DNA of 64,000 bases from Taxawa tesnikishii (nom. ined.) (GCA_030247885.1 JAPDRO010000002.1:310001-374000); one strand, 5' to 3'. Shown: positions 46,699 through 58,573, counted from the first letter of the stretch. Numbers and translations are program-made. The notes: generated by a model from the sequence alone, not told the origin.

Positions 46699-48210
46699 CT
46701 AATAGACTGAGCACTCCATCTCCGCACGTCTGAAAGCGTCCCCGAAAAAGCTCTGCATAGCCGTGTAGTGGAACAAAATGCCACCCAATACGGCCATGTG
46801 CCAGATGTTGTGACTGCCGCCCACGTAGTCAAAGCACCCAGGGAAGAACCTCTCGGGCACCTTCAACGCGTACGTGCACGCACCGGCCAAGTAGACCAAA
46901 AGGCTCTTGGTGACGGGCGCGTAGAAATACAGCGCCCACCAGTGCCCGCGCGTGTAGACGAGCTGTGCGACGGGCAACGCGCCCGTTGCGGCGAGGGAGA
47001 CGTAGAAACCGACGCGCGCCCATGCCATGTCGGCGCGATTGAAGGTGGGATGCCACGGCAAGATGACGCCCCCGATGCCCAGGAGAAGCGTGAGTGTCAT
47101 GTAGGTCCACCGGCTGATGGGTTCGCAATAGAAGGCGGTGTACTCGGTTGTCATGATGGAAGCGGCGACGAGGAGGGAGATGCCTGTGTAATCGACGCAA
47201 GCGAAGCGCTCCATGAGGGTTTGGGAGGAAATGGATGACATGGTGTGCCACATTGTGCTGCAGGCGAGGCATTTGCACGCCGCAAAGAAGAAGACGGCGC
47301 TGATGAAGATGTCGGATTTGGTCGCTTGCGAGAAGTAGGGTGACGTCGGGTAAAAGTAGAATGCGATTGCGAGAACGATGATGAAGCCGATAAGGTGCGA
47401 CCAGATGTTGAAGGTTTCGTTGGAGAGGGTGAGTACAGAGCGAACGCATTCCAGCTTGGTTTCGGAGAAGCGGTACCCGCGCATGATGTGTTGGTTCACA
47501 CGCCATGGTTCCGGTAGGTCGTGGTAGGTGATGAGACCGTGTTCTCGTGCGCGCTTGATGGCGTGTGCGACAGTGACTTTGATCTCCTCTTCTAACACAT
47601 CCTTGGCCCGTCTTGCCTTGTCCAGTCCCTCGTCCATCATCTCTGCGGCGCGCGTCACTCCTTCGTCCATCTTCCTGCGTCCTGTGTCGAGCAAATCCGA
47701 GGCCACTGCGCTGATGCCCGCATCCCGCATAGCGTACGCTCTATTCTCGAAATCCGCCAAGGTATTTTCCATTATCCTGACGCCCTCGCGTACTTTTGCT
47801 TCCAAAGTCTCCTTCCGTGCTAACGCGCCTCTGTACCTCTCCTCTAACGTGTCGACCAGAACCTTTGCCCTCTTGCGGCCAGCGTCCATCATTTCATCCG
47901 AGACATGAGTGCAAGCCTCGTGCACAGCATGAAGGGTGCTGTATGCGCGATCAATACCAGCGTCGAGTTTCAGGTGTCCATAGTTCTCCAGGAAGTCCAG
48001 CCTTCTTCCCAGTTCGGCAAGAAACCTGTCCACAAGGAAGTGGATGTCGTCGGTATCGGTAGACCGTGTCCGAGGCTGGTAGGAAGAGTGGCGTCGTCGC
48101 TTGCGGGCCTCATTGATGTCCAGGTTGAAAGAGGAGCCGGTGGTGGATCCAATAGGCGGCTCCTCATACGACTCGGTCGCAGTGGTGGTGTAGGTGGCTG
48201 TACAGGTCAT
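46699..48210 (-). CDS. IZH3: PAQR/haemolysin III family membrane protein (Izh3-like)
   Basis: A seven-helix PAQR protein related to adiponectin receptors; yeast Izh proteins affect zinc and sterol homeostasis and have ceramidase-like features. The single 503-codon frame starts at ATG 48210. The N-terminal 230 residues form a long charged helical region with repeated DAG-x3-A motifs (MDAGRKRAKVLVDTLEERYR, LLDTGRRKMDEGVTRAAEMM), a feature of Izh3 rather than Izh1/2/4. The PAQR core has SNETFNIWSHLIGFI, the three zinc ligands in STMWHTMSS and the SHNIWHMAVLGGILFHY end, and seven hydrophobic segments. Divergent from THOC5. Confidence 0.9.
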   Translation of the reverse strand: MTCTATYTTTATESYEEPPIGSTTGSSFNLDINEARKRRRHSSYQPRTRSTDTDDIHFLVDRFLAELGRRLDFLENYGHLKLDAGIDRAYSTLHAVHEACTHVSDEMMDAGRKRAKVLVDTLEERYRGALARKETLEAKVREGVRIMENTLADFENRAYAMRDAGISAVASDLLDTGRRKMDEGVTRAAEMMDEGLDKARRAKDVLEEEIKVTVAHAIKRAREHGLITYHDLPEPWRVNQHIMRGYRFSETKLECVRSVLTLSNETFNIWSHLIGFIIVLAIAFYFYPTSPYFSQATKSDIFISAVFFFAACKCLACSTMWHTMSSISSQTLMERFACVDYTGISLLVAASIMTTEYTAFYCEPISRWTYMTLTLLLGIGGVILPWHPTFNRADMAWARVGFYVSLAATGALPVAQLVYTRGHWWALYFYAPVTKSLLVYLAGACTYALKVPERFFPGCFDYVGGSHNIWHMAVLGGILFHYTAMQSFFGDAFRRAEMECSVY

Positions 48211-48766
48211 TGCTGCGCTTCAGAAGGCGAGATGTAGCTCAGCCGCAGGAGAGAGAAGAGAGAATAGTCGACGTGTCAAAGCAAGGTCTGTCTGTGGTAG
48301 CAGCGGCAAAGCGGTATTCTGTTGGGTCTGTTTGAGTTTGCAACGACTTGGAGAAACTGACGTAGTGCAGAAGAAGAAAGCCAGCCACCTGTCGAAGACT
48401 TCACGGATCGATATATAGTATATACAGAAGAAGTGACCTTGACGAATGGACGACGGTGGGTAGAGACTGTGTGTAGTGAATGCAATGCAACGCAATGCAA
48501 CGCAATGCAAGCAGACCTCACGTGGAATGCCGCTGGTTAGGATTGGGGGCGTGAGATCAAAAGGCAAGTGGGAGGGGATTGCTCTTCCCGAAAGGGTCTC
48601 GACGCGCCAAGACCAAGACCAAGATGACGACGCTATCCGGCAGATTTAGCCGAAGCCGAGACATGTGAAGGTTGAAACTCTGTTCTAGCCGAGCCATCTT
48701 CCCTTCCATCAATCACCGCACGTGCACACGTCTCACGAGCAATCGTACAACCAACACAACCAAAGC

Positions 48767-48855
<89 letters not shown>

Positions 48856-48860
48856 CCACC
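48211..48860. promoter_or_regulatory. Divergent upstream region, Izh3 and THOC5 genes
   Basis: It holds a short tandem repeat with a 10-bp unit, (TGCAACGCAA)n, at about 48480-48512 and a long (AC)n tract at its right end. The Izh3 side has a TATATA stretch near 48411-48421. Confidence 0.5.
48768..48853 (+). repeat. (AC)43 microsatellite directly before the THOC5 start codon
   Basis: An uninterrupted AC dinucleotide tract of 86 bp that ends eight bases before ATG 48861. It must therefore lie in the 5' UTR or core promoter. Confidence 0.95.
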
Positions 48861-49591
48861 ATGGCCGCCGACGATCTCAGCGCCGACAGCTTCATCACCG
48901 ATCCCTTCCTCCGGTCCGTCCTTGCATCCGCTGATCAGGCGCGCGCTCAATGCCTCTCTATGCTCACGTGGCTCGACACGCACCGCACCGACTCTCCCTC
49001 GCAGGAAAACGAGTTGGAGCTTTCCTCTCAGCAGAAGGTGCTAATGGCGCAAATGTCGAAGCTGCGCGGACTGAACCGTAAAGCTGTCATGGCCGTTCGC
49101 GCGACCAAGCAGCAGACACAGGAAGCCAAGTCCGAAAACGACAGCCTGCATCTGCAGCTGCAGAACCTGTACTACGAGCAGAGACACCTTCGCGGCGAGA
49201 TCGCTGGATGCGAAGGTTACGAGTCAGTTGCAACTGCCTCCAGCTGTACTGCTCACATGCTGACGGTAGCCCCAGTCACAAGTACCAATCCCTTCCGCTC
49301 GTACCTGTCGAGGAATTCCTAGCCGCGCATCCTGATTTGGCAGAAGCCAGCGAGCATGACCTAATGATTGCACGCATCAACCACGAGCACTCGGAGCGAC
49401 AGGCACTGGAAGAACAGCGTCAAGGTCTGTTGAAGCGCAAGCAAGCGCTGGTAGCCGAGAACAACAAGAAGCGAGAAGAGCTGGCTGCGCTGGACAAGAC
49501 CGTCGAGAGTTTCGTTAACGGCAGCAATGCGGTGCAGAAAGTGTTCGATGAGAAAGACAAGAAGGATGCGCAGGCGCAGCAAACAGCATAA
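48861..49591 (+). CDS. THOC5: THO complex subunit THOC5 (FMIP)
   Basis: A nuclear THO/TREX subunit that couples transcription to mRNA export. Two exons, 48861-49222 and 49276-49591, flank a 53-nt GTCAGT-CCCAG intron with CTGACG branch site and give 225 residues. Landmarks are LQLQNLYYEQRHLRGEIAGC and, across the junction, YDHKYQSLPLVPVEEFLAAH. Then come ASEHDLMIARINHEHSERQA and a coiled coil. The protein is of the short ascomycete kind with only the coiled-coil part; animal THOC5 is about three times longer. The start context CCACCATGG is strong. Confidence 0.88.
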
Positions 49592-50468
49592 CAGGGTCTT
49601 GGTGCAGCAGCAAATCGCATGATTGCTTGAGCTTATGACGTTACAAGCATCCAGAGAGTGAGTAGAGCGGTTTCGAACCGTAGCATCTCAGGACAGCGGA
49701 TCATAATCCTTCCGCATTGTCCCCTACAGATCACCTACCAAATTTCGCAGCGTACGTATGATATTGCTGGTTCTCCCACCTTCATTCGCATAGAAAGAAG
49801 GGGGAAATCGGTGCTCGTTCTATAGCTTACCTGCGTTGTATTTCTATTGCCGTCTACCTGACCCTGTCAGGTTATCAGCTGGATCAGCTCGTTGAGGCGC
49901 CCGAAAGTGCATCAACGAACGGTTCCGAAAGGAGGTTGGAGGCGCTGAGGTGGGTCGAAACGGAGTACCAGGCTCTGATGGATTACAGTGACGATGCCGT
50001 GCTCACACGGGAAAGGGAAGGAACCTTGTCATTCCCTCAAGAAATGGAGACCCCGCGTCACGGACCTAGCAACGATCGTTTGACTGGGGTTTGGTTTCGG
50101 AGCAGATAGTACCGGAAGGCAGAAAAGCAGGCGTCGTGAAAACTCATTACTTCTCAATTCTCGTTACTTTCGTAAGAAACCCATTCAGTCCTTTCCCCGT
50201 AAATTTGCGTGATCCTACAACCGAGGCGAGCCCCGTGACGCGCTCGAAGTCTGGTACAATAGGCTGCTAGGAGACTATCCCTCGAGCATCTAGCGCCGTT
50301 TGTATACAACCCTGTTTCTCAACGCACAGATTCTTCCATTTAAGGCCTGTTCCGCTCAAACGCCAGGCTGAACTGCTTGATCAAGATTTCTGCAAATGGC
50401 AATAAAGAGAGTGAGGAGAGTCGAAGATGTAGATCGACCACACGTCTCAATAAGATAGGAGCAGGGCT
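49592..50468. other. Intergenic between convergent genes, no gene seen
   Basis: It separates the THOC5 stop and the stop of the unknown gene at 50469. A tRNA-like B-box word near 49671 was examined and not accepted. Confidence 0.4.
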
Positions 50469-51880
50469 TCATCTCTCGTCTCGGCCTGGAAAGTGCGGTA
50501 ACTGCGCGGGAACAAAGTCCTCCACATCTTTCGAATTCATTCGCGCAGGTATGGGGTCTTCGAGAGGGGAGAATTGCTCGTCGGGTGGTGGGTCGAACGC
50601 GGGAAACGGAACTGTTTCACTGGACGGCCGGTGCGGTGAGGGAGATGAAACTGACTTGGATTCGTCCGGTGATGTGGGTTCTGTTTCTTGGTACTGGACT
50701 ACATCGCCCGCCTTGTTGTTAGTGGTCGTAGGCTGTGCTCTACGTTAGCAGGTTTTCATTCGGACAGGATCGAATCGCATACAGCAGGATGGTCGCTGGT
50801 ACTCAATCCGCGTTCAAGCGCAAGCCTTTTCGCAGCTTCTCTCCTCCGGGCGATGTCGGCCTCCTCCTCCTGTTGCGCCCTTTCCTCTTCCTGCTTAAGC
50901 TCTGTGAGCGAGGGTACGGTGTTGGCGTCTCCGTCGATGATGCGCTCGGGAGTGGGAGATCCACTCGTTGCTCGCGAAGCGCGGTGAGATGTACGCGTGC
51001 TTCTACTTGACATTGTGCGCGTCGACATGCGCGATCCTGCATTGGGACGTTTCCCTCGCTTGCCGCGTCCGCTGCTACTCTCATCGTTAAGTCCGCTGCC
51101 TGTAGTGCGTCGTTCCAACACCATGGCAAATTCGTCGTCTAACGGTACCGCATCGTCCAGCTCATCCTCGCTTGGGAAGATATCCCCCTTGAGCTCAGCG
51201 AATCTGTGGTATCACCACTAGTGGCGGTCCCACTGCGATTCCTCCGATGCTTTCTTCGGGCCTCAGAGCCATTTTCATCGCTGTCTTCGAAAAGAGGTTC
51301 TCCTTCCGGAATCGTTTTCCTAGACGCGCCCGGGTGCTCCTGCAAGTCTGCTGCTGAGGGCTTGTACCTCAATCCCTTCTTCCCGCCCACCTTGCCAGTC
51401 AATTTCCCCAAGAAGCCAAAGTACGACGTGCTGGGTATAATGGTCGGGTCTGCGCCTCCATCGTGCGGTTGAACAGCGCTCTTTCGCCGTCCGGACTTGT
51501 CTCGTCGCGTGCCGTAGCTCATCCCTCGTTGTCGCCCGGGCTGGGTGTTTGTGTTCCCTGATCCGGCCAACAGTCGGTCAAATCCATCGTTTCCCCAGCC
51601 CAGCAGCGCATCGTTCTCATCGTCATCCCAGTCATCGTAGAAATCAAAGTTCAATTCGGCTCTTCCATAAGATCTCCCTCGGCGTCGAGTGCGCTGGTCG
51701 CGGGGGAAAGCAGGCGTCGGCGCAGGAGTGGAAAAAGGCGCTGACGGAGGAGAAGCATGGCGTGAGGTAGCGGTGCGAAAAGGTGAAGATGTTCTCCTGT
51801 GCGGACTCGTTGGCCGACTCAATGGTTTGCGAGATCTCATTCAGCGTGCGCCGGAAGCGCGGGTCGCTGCGGCGATACAT
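50469..51880 (-). CDS. Conserved filamentous-fungal protein of unknown function, two homopolymer length changes
   Basis: The ATG at 51880 opens MYRRSDPRFRRTLNEISQ, followed by SAQENIFTFSHRYLTPCF and a Cys-rich stretch. A second frame carries RTRRRGRSYGRAELNFDFYD and LLGWGNDGFDRLLAG with FGFLGKLTGKVGGKKGLRYKP. A third has GDIFPSEDELDDAVPLDDEF and a charged coiled coil. A 50-nt intron (50782-50733) leads to a Pro-rich last exon ending at TGA 50469. The frames join if the G5 run (+ strand 51702-51706) is one base too long and the C5 run (51184-51188) one base too short; the total is then 453 residues. The FYDDWD-x-DE and GWGNDELDRLL blocks are conserved in many ascomycetes. Function unknown. Confidence 0.68.
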
Positions 51881-52572
51881 GGCAGTATTGAGGTGTACAG
51901 TGCTGACTGATTGTCGATACCCCTGGCAGTGTGCGCCTTTCGAGAGGCTAGCGTGAACCTCTTCTTCTCCTCTCCTCTCCTGGAAAGGAAGGCACCTTGC
52001 GCTGGCTACTCCGGGGTAAGAAGTGACGCTGGGGATGCCCACAGTTAGGGCTGGCGCACTGCTCCTTCCGATTTCCGAAGCGACACGAGTAATGCCTCTG
52101 TCTAACCGCCTAACCGTCTGGCCACTTGGCGGAACCCTGAAACCCACGCCCACACATGTATTGAACGCACACGCTGTGCAGTTTAGCTACAGTCCAACTG
52201 TCTGCAGTGACCACATAGCGGGAGACCGATCGCAGACATTCATGCGTGTCTGCACATGGACCGCGATAGGGCAGTTTCATATTCCCAGATACAGTTCGCA
52301 GTGCATGAGTAGTCGGCGTCTGGGCCGTTCGATCCACGCTAGTACAAGGATTTGGTCTTGGCTCGCATCGCGGAGGGAGAAAACGTTCTAGATTGCACTT
52401 TTCTCAAACCCTAACAGTGTCTGCAGGGTCAACAACCCGAGCAGTCGTTCCAAAGATATGGCCCTCTTCGAGACCCGCCGTCTTCTTCACTCCTCTTACC
52501 GTCCTCCTTGACCCTCACCTACAGCGCCAAAACAGGCCTTAGCTCGCCGTTACCGTCCCCCCGTCAGCCACC
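51881..52572. promoter_or_regulatory. Divergent upstream region, unknown gene and methyltransferase gene
   Basis: About 690 bp between start codons; no specific element recognised. Confidence 0.35.
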
Positions 52573-53842
52573 ATGCACTACAGTAAGCCATGTCCCGCAG
52601 ATGGGATTGTTCGAAGCGGTTACGCCGTCTGACGTGCCTTGTCACTGACCAGCAGTTCAGTTCGTTTTCTAAAGACGCCAAAGGTCCAGGTCCAGGGCTC
52701 TAATGTCACCATCAACACCGTCGTTACCATTACCACTGACTTGGGCGAGACTTTCTACCCGGATGATGTTGCTCTGGCTGCAACTGTTCGTTCGCCAGAT
52801 GAGGATGGAGACATCTACCTGCGCCGTGTCATAAACTGGTCGGCTGGAATGCGCTCGTTGCCCATCGCCGTCAGCGTCGCCCGCTCCGACTTGGAATGGC
52901 CAGTTGCGTTGCACGTTGGCCTCAAACAGAAGAGCGAACAAGAGCCTGGGGAATTGCCCGAGATCATCTCGGTATGGAGCGATTCGTTGAACCCACTGGA
53001 GCGCAAGTTCGAAGCAATGAAGAGAGTGGAGAGGAAAACTCCGCTGCTCAATGGGAAAACGTTGACCATGTATGAGGACACTGGGGACAGCATAGCAAGG
53101 CATCTTTGGTACGAATATTCACGCACAAGGCCGCTGAACCCTGTGCTGATGCTGTGATAGGGATGGGAGTCTAGCTTTGACAGCTTACATCGACCGCATG
53201 GTAGCGTTCCAGGCGCATGCACGGATCCCATTATTGGAAAACACACTCATGACGGCAACGTACAGAAAGCTCAATGTGTTGGAACTCGGCTGCGGAGTCG
53301 GTGTAGTTGGCATCAGTCTTGCGCAGACAATTCCGGATATCGACGTGGTCTTGACGGATCTCCCCGAAGTTGAGGAGCTTGTCGAGCGCAATATCGAAGT
53401 CATGAAGCCGGCGATGGCCTCGAAAGTCGCATTCGAACCTCTCGATTGGGAGGCTCCATTGCCGCCGAAAGTGCAAGCCAAGACGTTCGACATCATCATT
53501 GCTGCAGAATGCATATACAACGTAGACAGCATTCCGCTTTTGGTGAAGACATTGGCCGCCTTGATCGCAAAGTCGCCTCGAGCTATCATTCTCATCTCGA
53601 CAAAAGTGCGGCATACCAGCGAAGCTTTGTTCCACGAGCTCGCAGCCAAAGAGGGTCTGGTTGAGAGCAGCCGGATTGCCCTGCCGTTGCCGGGCATTCC
53701 AGGCTATGGCTATGGAGACTCTGCAACACAGGTCGACCTCTACCTCTTCCATGGCAAGAACTACCGACAAACATACAGTCCCGATGTTGAGCTAGACAAG
53801 GTGTATGACATGAGTGCAGGCAGAGACTCGGTTGAACATTGA
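52573..53842 (+). CDS. METTL21/Rrg1-type protein methyltransferase
   Basis: A class I SAM-dependent methyltransferase of the protein-lysine group (METTL21, Efm, Rrg1 relatives), 379 residues. Exon 1 is only 10 nt (52573-52582). The acceptor giving MHYIRFLKTPKVQ is the second of two nearby (TTCAG, exon 52661-53108). Exon 3 is 53161-53842. A beta-rich N-terminal part with VTITTDLGETFYPDD precedes the Rossmann fold: RHLWDGSLALTAYI, SAM loop VLELGCGVGVVGISLA, VVLTDLPEVEELVERNI, and the catalytic-side motif IIAAECIYN in the place of the usual Asp-x2-Tyr. Target protein unknown; probably cytosolic. Confidence 0.85.
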
Positions 53843-54774
53843 TGAAATCTATTTGGGTGTCGCTTTTGGTGTTTGGGGTGCATGTGCAAGGCGTGCAGAG
53901 GCGAAAAGGTTCCGAGGTTACTGGGGAAGCGTTTAAGCGCGGCAGGCATGACGATCTTGGGAGACAAAAGGCTCATTTAGGAGTCTCTCGACGGGGATTT
54001 GACGGCCTGATCAATGGCAGCTGGCCGGCTGTACATTCGCTGTTACGAGAGAAGAAGGCATGAATGCGCTGTTGATGTACTGCAATGCATACTACGCCCA
54101 TGTGATCTATCGCTGTCTGATGTTTTACGAGGACCTTCTGCCGGGAGATCGTGGACAAGATGCGCGGGCGACCAATCCACGATTTTTCCAATTCGCCGGG
54201 GTTTTCCCCGCTGCGCATATACAACGCTAAGATGCTGATGACGCTACCCGAAGAAGTTTTCCCCAGGCACGCACCCCCAACCACACACACCCAAATCACA
54301 CCTTTGCTTCGCCTTCCATATTTCCACACCCTTCTGCCTTCTCCGCCTCCGTTGGTTACTAATTCGCTCGTTCGCGCAGTGAAGCTGGATCAACACATAT
54401 AAAAGACTCGCCTTTGGTCGTCAAAGGCGCCCGAATCCACCACGGCCACGTCGGCCATTGCAGACTCGGATCTCAAAATTGCCAAGGCACGCTCACATCG
54501 TGACATCCTCAACAACTTGCCACCCCCATCCAGTGGCCTCTTCTAAAGAAATCGAGTCTCTGCTTTTCGATCAGCAACAGACTCCCTCCTCATCCCCTCT
54601 CACTTCTCAGCTGCCGCATAGGACGATCTCTGGGGTTCTTCCTCTTCCGGGGAAGACTCGAGGAGGCCTCGCCAGCAACCCAGTCTCGGCTACGAGCCGT
54701 TCAAACCTCCATAACGGGACCTTTGGTATCCAGAACACCTACCCATCTTATCATAGCCTGTAGCTGCTGCCCGC
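53843..54774. promoter_or_regulatory. Upstream and leader region of ornithine decarboxylase
   Basis: The region contains a TATA-like CATATAAAAG (54396-54405) about 370 bp before the ODC start. So the mRNA probably has a leader of some 300 nt, usual for this translationally regulated gene. A long non-AUG open frame in the leader (about 54458-54763) may be chance. The left part is the methyltransferase 3' region. Confidence 0.45.
54396..54405 (+). promoter_or_regulatory. TATA-like element of the ODC gene
   Basis: CATATAAAAG fits the fungal TATA consensus and is the only such word in the 900 bp upstream of the start codon. Confidence 0.45.
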
Positions 54775-56217
54775 ATGGTTATGGCACCTTCCGCAATCAC
54801 CACCACGACGACTGAAGATTATGGACATCTGTCTTTCAAGGCATACAATCCATTGACTGAAGAGATTGCAGTCAGCAGTACCGTTCATGATGGCGCCAAG
54901 CTTGCGAAAGAAATGATTGGTGATGCGCTCGAGAAGCGTGTCAAGAACGTTGATGAGGATACCTGTGAGGCTGGGGAAGAAGATGCATTCTTCGTGGCCG
55001 ACATGGGCGAGGTCTACCGTCAGCATTTGCGATGGAAGAAGCACTTGAAGAGGGTCAAGCCCCACTATGGTGAGTCCTATTTGCTTTACCCTTCCTGCTG
55101 TGCAAACCGCTAACGACTCGTAGCTGTCAAGTGCAACCCGGATCCACAGGTCCTGCGTCTGCTTGCAGACCTCGGTACTGGATTCGACTGTGCCTCGAAG
55201 GCCGAGATCGAGCAGGTCCTGAAGCTGGGTGTTGACCCTTCACGCGTCATTTACGCGCAGCCCTGCAAGACCAAGTCTTACGTCCGTTACGCCGCCAAGG
55301 AAGGCGTACGCCAGATGACGTTCGACAACACCGATGAGTTGTACAAGATCAAGGAGCTATTTCCCGATGCAGAGCTCTTCCTCCGGATCCTTACCGATGA
55401 CTCGGCGAGTTTGTGCCGTCTGAGCTTGAAATTTGGCGCTTCCTTGGAGGATGCACGCTCTCTGCTGGAGCTGGCCAAGAAGCTGGAGCTCAACGTGGCC
55501 GGAGTTGCGTTCCACGTCGGATCTGGAGCTTCTGATCCAGAGGCTTTCCTCAAGGCCGTGCGCGACGCCCGCTATGTCTTTGACCAAGGAGCTGGGCTCG
55601 GTTTCAGTCTCAAGACTCTCGATGTCGGTGGTGGATTCGTTAGCGAGACCTTCGACCAGATGGCGGCCATCCTGTCGGCTGCCCTCGACGACTACTTCCC
55701 TCCGCACATCCGCATCATTGGCGAACCGGGCCGTTACTACGTCTCCTCTGCCTTCACGATTGCTTGCAACGTGATCGCGCGTCGTGCTGTTGAGGACAAG
55801 GAGTTGGGCACAACGAGCTACATGCTTTACATGAATGACGGTGTCTATGGCAACTTCAGTTCCATTATGTTTGACCATCAGCACCCGATCCCACGCGTGC
55901 TGAGGGCGGGTCAAGGCTCGCGCACGCGAATGATGTACAACTCGACGAACTCCACGGCCCCGGTCGTTGACGGCGAGTACGAGAACAACAAGCCTGCTAT
56001 CCAGTACTCGATTTGGGGTCCCACTTGTGATGGTATCGACTGCATCGCGGAGAGCTGGGTCAGCGCTGAGACGCTCGATGTCGGCGACTGGCTCTTCTTC
56101 GAGGAGATGGGGGCGTACACCAAGTGTAGCGCGACCAAGTTCAATGGCTTCACTGACCGTCACGACACTATCTATATTTCCAGCGAACCGGGAGCGACGG
56201 CGTTGTTGGGTTACTAG
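54775..56217 (+). CDS. SPE1: Ornithine decarboxylase
   Basis: PLP enzyme that converts ornithine to putrescine, the committed step of polyamine synthesis. Two exons, 54775-55069 and 55124-56217, flank a 54-nt intron with CTAACGACT branch site and give 462 residues. The PLP lysine motif spans the junction: HYAVKCNPDP. Also visible are the HVGSGASDPEAF phosphate-side motif, GFSLKTLDVGGGF, GEPGRYYVSSAFT, and the active-site cysteine in GPTCDGIDCIAE. The C-terminus SEPGATALLGY is short. No clear antizyme degradation tail as in mammals. The frame is uninterrupted. Two DHA1 transporter genes follow on the same strand. Confidence 0.95.
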
Positions 56218-56646
56218 ACAAAAGTTTTGTTCCTTATCCTGCTTGGTTGGTGGCTCCCCTGCGTTGGTTGTCAGATAGACTCGAGTGGCTTCTGAGCTGC
56301 AATCTAGTTAATGTAGATGCCCAAATAAAAGCTGTACATACTTGATAATTCACCGTCCGGTGTGGAGGTGTTTCGAGGATCGTGGCGGGCTCGACAGGCA
56401 CGTGTGGTAACGCTTGTGGCATGTGGCGCGACTGGAACGAGCTGAACGGCTGGCCCTGCATGCAGCCTTCTTCAGGCGCGAGGCCTTCCTTGGAAGTGTG
56501 TGGTTCGCCCTTTGTTCGCACCTCCATATGTTGTCCCCTTGATAACCATGTACCTGGCTGTGCAATAATCACACTTGCGTTGCTGACCTGAAGCAAGCGC
56601 TCCCTTTTCGCGCTTCACGCTCACTTGAGTACTCGTTTCCTGCAAC
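56218..56646. other. Spacer between ODC and the first DHA1 gene
   Basis: About 430 bp holding the ODC 3' UTR and the transporter promoter; nothing else recognised. Confidence 0.35.
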
Positions 56647-58573
56647 ATGGGTCTTGGGATCCTCGACGATACCAAGCTAGCGCATGTGCCAGGTGAGCCG
56701 GACACAAATATCATCCTGATGTTGTCTGCTAACGCCCACAACCAGGCACTGCAACACTCGACGACCTACAGAATAGAAGCATACCGTCCGATACTCATGC
56801 GCCGCTCAAGTACAGCCTCGGCGACCACCCCGTCGTCCTTGTTCCACAACCCAGCGATGACCCCAATGATCCGTTGGTACGCTCTTCCAAAAGAAGAAGA
56901 CATGCTTTGGAGATGTTGAACAAGGAAAACAGAACTGGCCCCTCTGGCGGCGGGACCTGATCATCGGCATCCTGTCGCTGCTCTCCATTGTCGCATCCAC
57001 CCTCTCACCACTGCTGGCTGCCAACACACTGACCCTGACCCTCTACTTCGGTCGCAGCTTCACGGACATTGCCCTACTGACCGGATACCACCTGCTAGGC
57101 GTCGCGATCGGGGGCTTCATCTTCGTGCCCTCCGCTCGCGTCTACGGCAAGCGCCACGCATACCTGCTCGGCACTCTCATCCTGATCGTCAGCAGCATCT
57201 GGGGTGGCGCATCGGGACACAACTATGCGTGTTTGCTCTGGGCGCGCATCTTCCAAGGCGTGGGACTCGCACCATTCGAAGCGCTGGTTAATGCCAGTGT
57301 GGGCGATTTGTTCTTTGTGCACGAGCGCGGGAAAAGGATGGCGCTGAGCAATCTGAGTCTGTTTGGAGGTGCCTTCTTCACGCCGGTAATCGTGGGTAAG
57401 ATGACGAGTACGATGGGGTGGCAATGGACATTCTACTTCGTGGCCATCTTTGGAGGAGTCTTGTTTCCGTTTCTGTTGTTCTTCGTCCCGGAGACGACAT
57501 TCAGCCGTGATGCGCTGCAGGACGCAGACACGGGCGGCGCAGACGGAAGGACATCTATCAGGGGACCGCCGAGAGATGCGCTGCAGGACACGGAGAGAGC
57601 ACATCACAGCCACACCAGTTCTTTGAGAAGACCCCTGGACGGGTCAACAGTTCCTCGCCCACCGTTTCGCCGCAAAGGTCTCCTTTGCGCGCTCGCTCCT
57701 ACCTTTCAACGGCCGACACATATCCGACTCCTTCGTCAAACTGCTCTTGCGACCCTTCCCGCTCTTCCTTCATCCAGGCATACTTTGGGCTTGTCTGATC
57801 CAAGGTACTTTAATCGGGTGGACCGTCCTCATCGGTATCGTGCTGGCGGCCATCATGCTTGGGCCGCCACTCTGGTTCAACGAGGTCGAGACGGGATACA
57901 TGTACACGGGTGCATTCATCGGGGCGCTATTGGGTTTTGCAATAGCAGGTCTTCTGAGTGACTGGAGCGCGAGGGTGCTGACCAGATGGAACAAAGGCGT
58001 TTACGAGCCAGAGTTTCGCTTGATCCTGGTCATACCTCAGCTCGTCTTTGGCTGTGCAGGACTCTACGGGTTCGGGATTACGAGTGCGGACGCAGAGAGA
58101 TACGGATGTATGTCGCTTCTTTTCGTTACCTTCTTTCTCTTTTTCTGTTGTGGTCACGACACTCACGCATCAAACATAGGGTTCTGGCCCGACTTCTTCT
58201 TCAGCCTCGAAGTTCTCGGCATGGTGTTAGGCGCTGTCGCCTCGGCTCTTTACATCGTCGATGCACACCGCGACATTGCCGTCGAGGCCTTCACCTGTCT
58301 GCTCGTCTTCAAGAATATCTTCTCCTTTGGTCTTACCTTCAGCGGACTCGACTGGCTCATCAAGGGCGGCGTCAGGCATACATTTATCATAGTTGCGAGC
58401 GTGCAGGTCGGCATCTACGCGCTGACGGTGCTGATGTGTAAGTGCATTACGCTCGAAAGCATAAAGTGGCATCTTCAGCTAACGTTGGTCTGCGCGGAAC
58501 AGATGTGTTCGGAAAACGCAACAGATCGTTCTTTGCCAGGCACGATATTCTAAAGATGTTGCGTCTTAGATAG
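56647..58573 (+). CDS. DHA1-family MFS transporter (Hol1-like), two frameshifts
   Basis: A twelve-helix plasma-membrane H+ antiporter or symporter. Five exons: 56647-56692, 56746-56876, 56933-58107, 58180-58437 and 58503-58573. The N-terminal signature DPNDPLNWPLWRRDLI is typical of DHA1. Motif A-like VPSARVYGKRHAYLLG and ARIFQGVGLAPFEALVN follow, and FGKRNRSFFARHDILK closes the protein as in Hol1-type carriers. In the central cytosolic loop the frame changes twice, near 57545-57550 and at the C4 run 57632-57635. With one base added at each, the loop reads TPWTGQQFLAHRFAAKVSFA and the total is 560 residues. Substrate unknown; polyamines are suggested by relatives and by the neighbouring ODC gene. 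Confidence 0.8.

Noticed and set aside
48672-49322. A + strand frame starting before the (AC)n tract and encoding a His-Thr repeat
   Set aside because: It is translation through the microsatellite; the THOC5 family start fits the ATG at 48861.
49650-49740. tRNA-like words (GGTTTCGAACC and AGCATCTCAGG) between THOC5 and the unknown gene
   Set aside because: No acceptor stem or consistent D and T arms could be paired on either strand.
55357-56163. A minus-strand frame of 268 codons
   Set aside because: It is the antisense shadow of ornithine decarboxylase.
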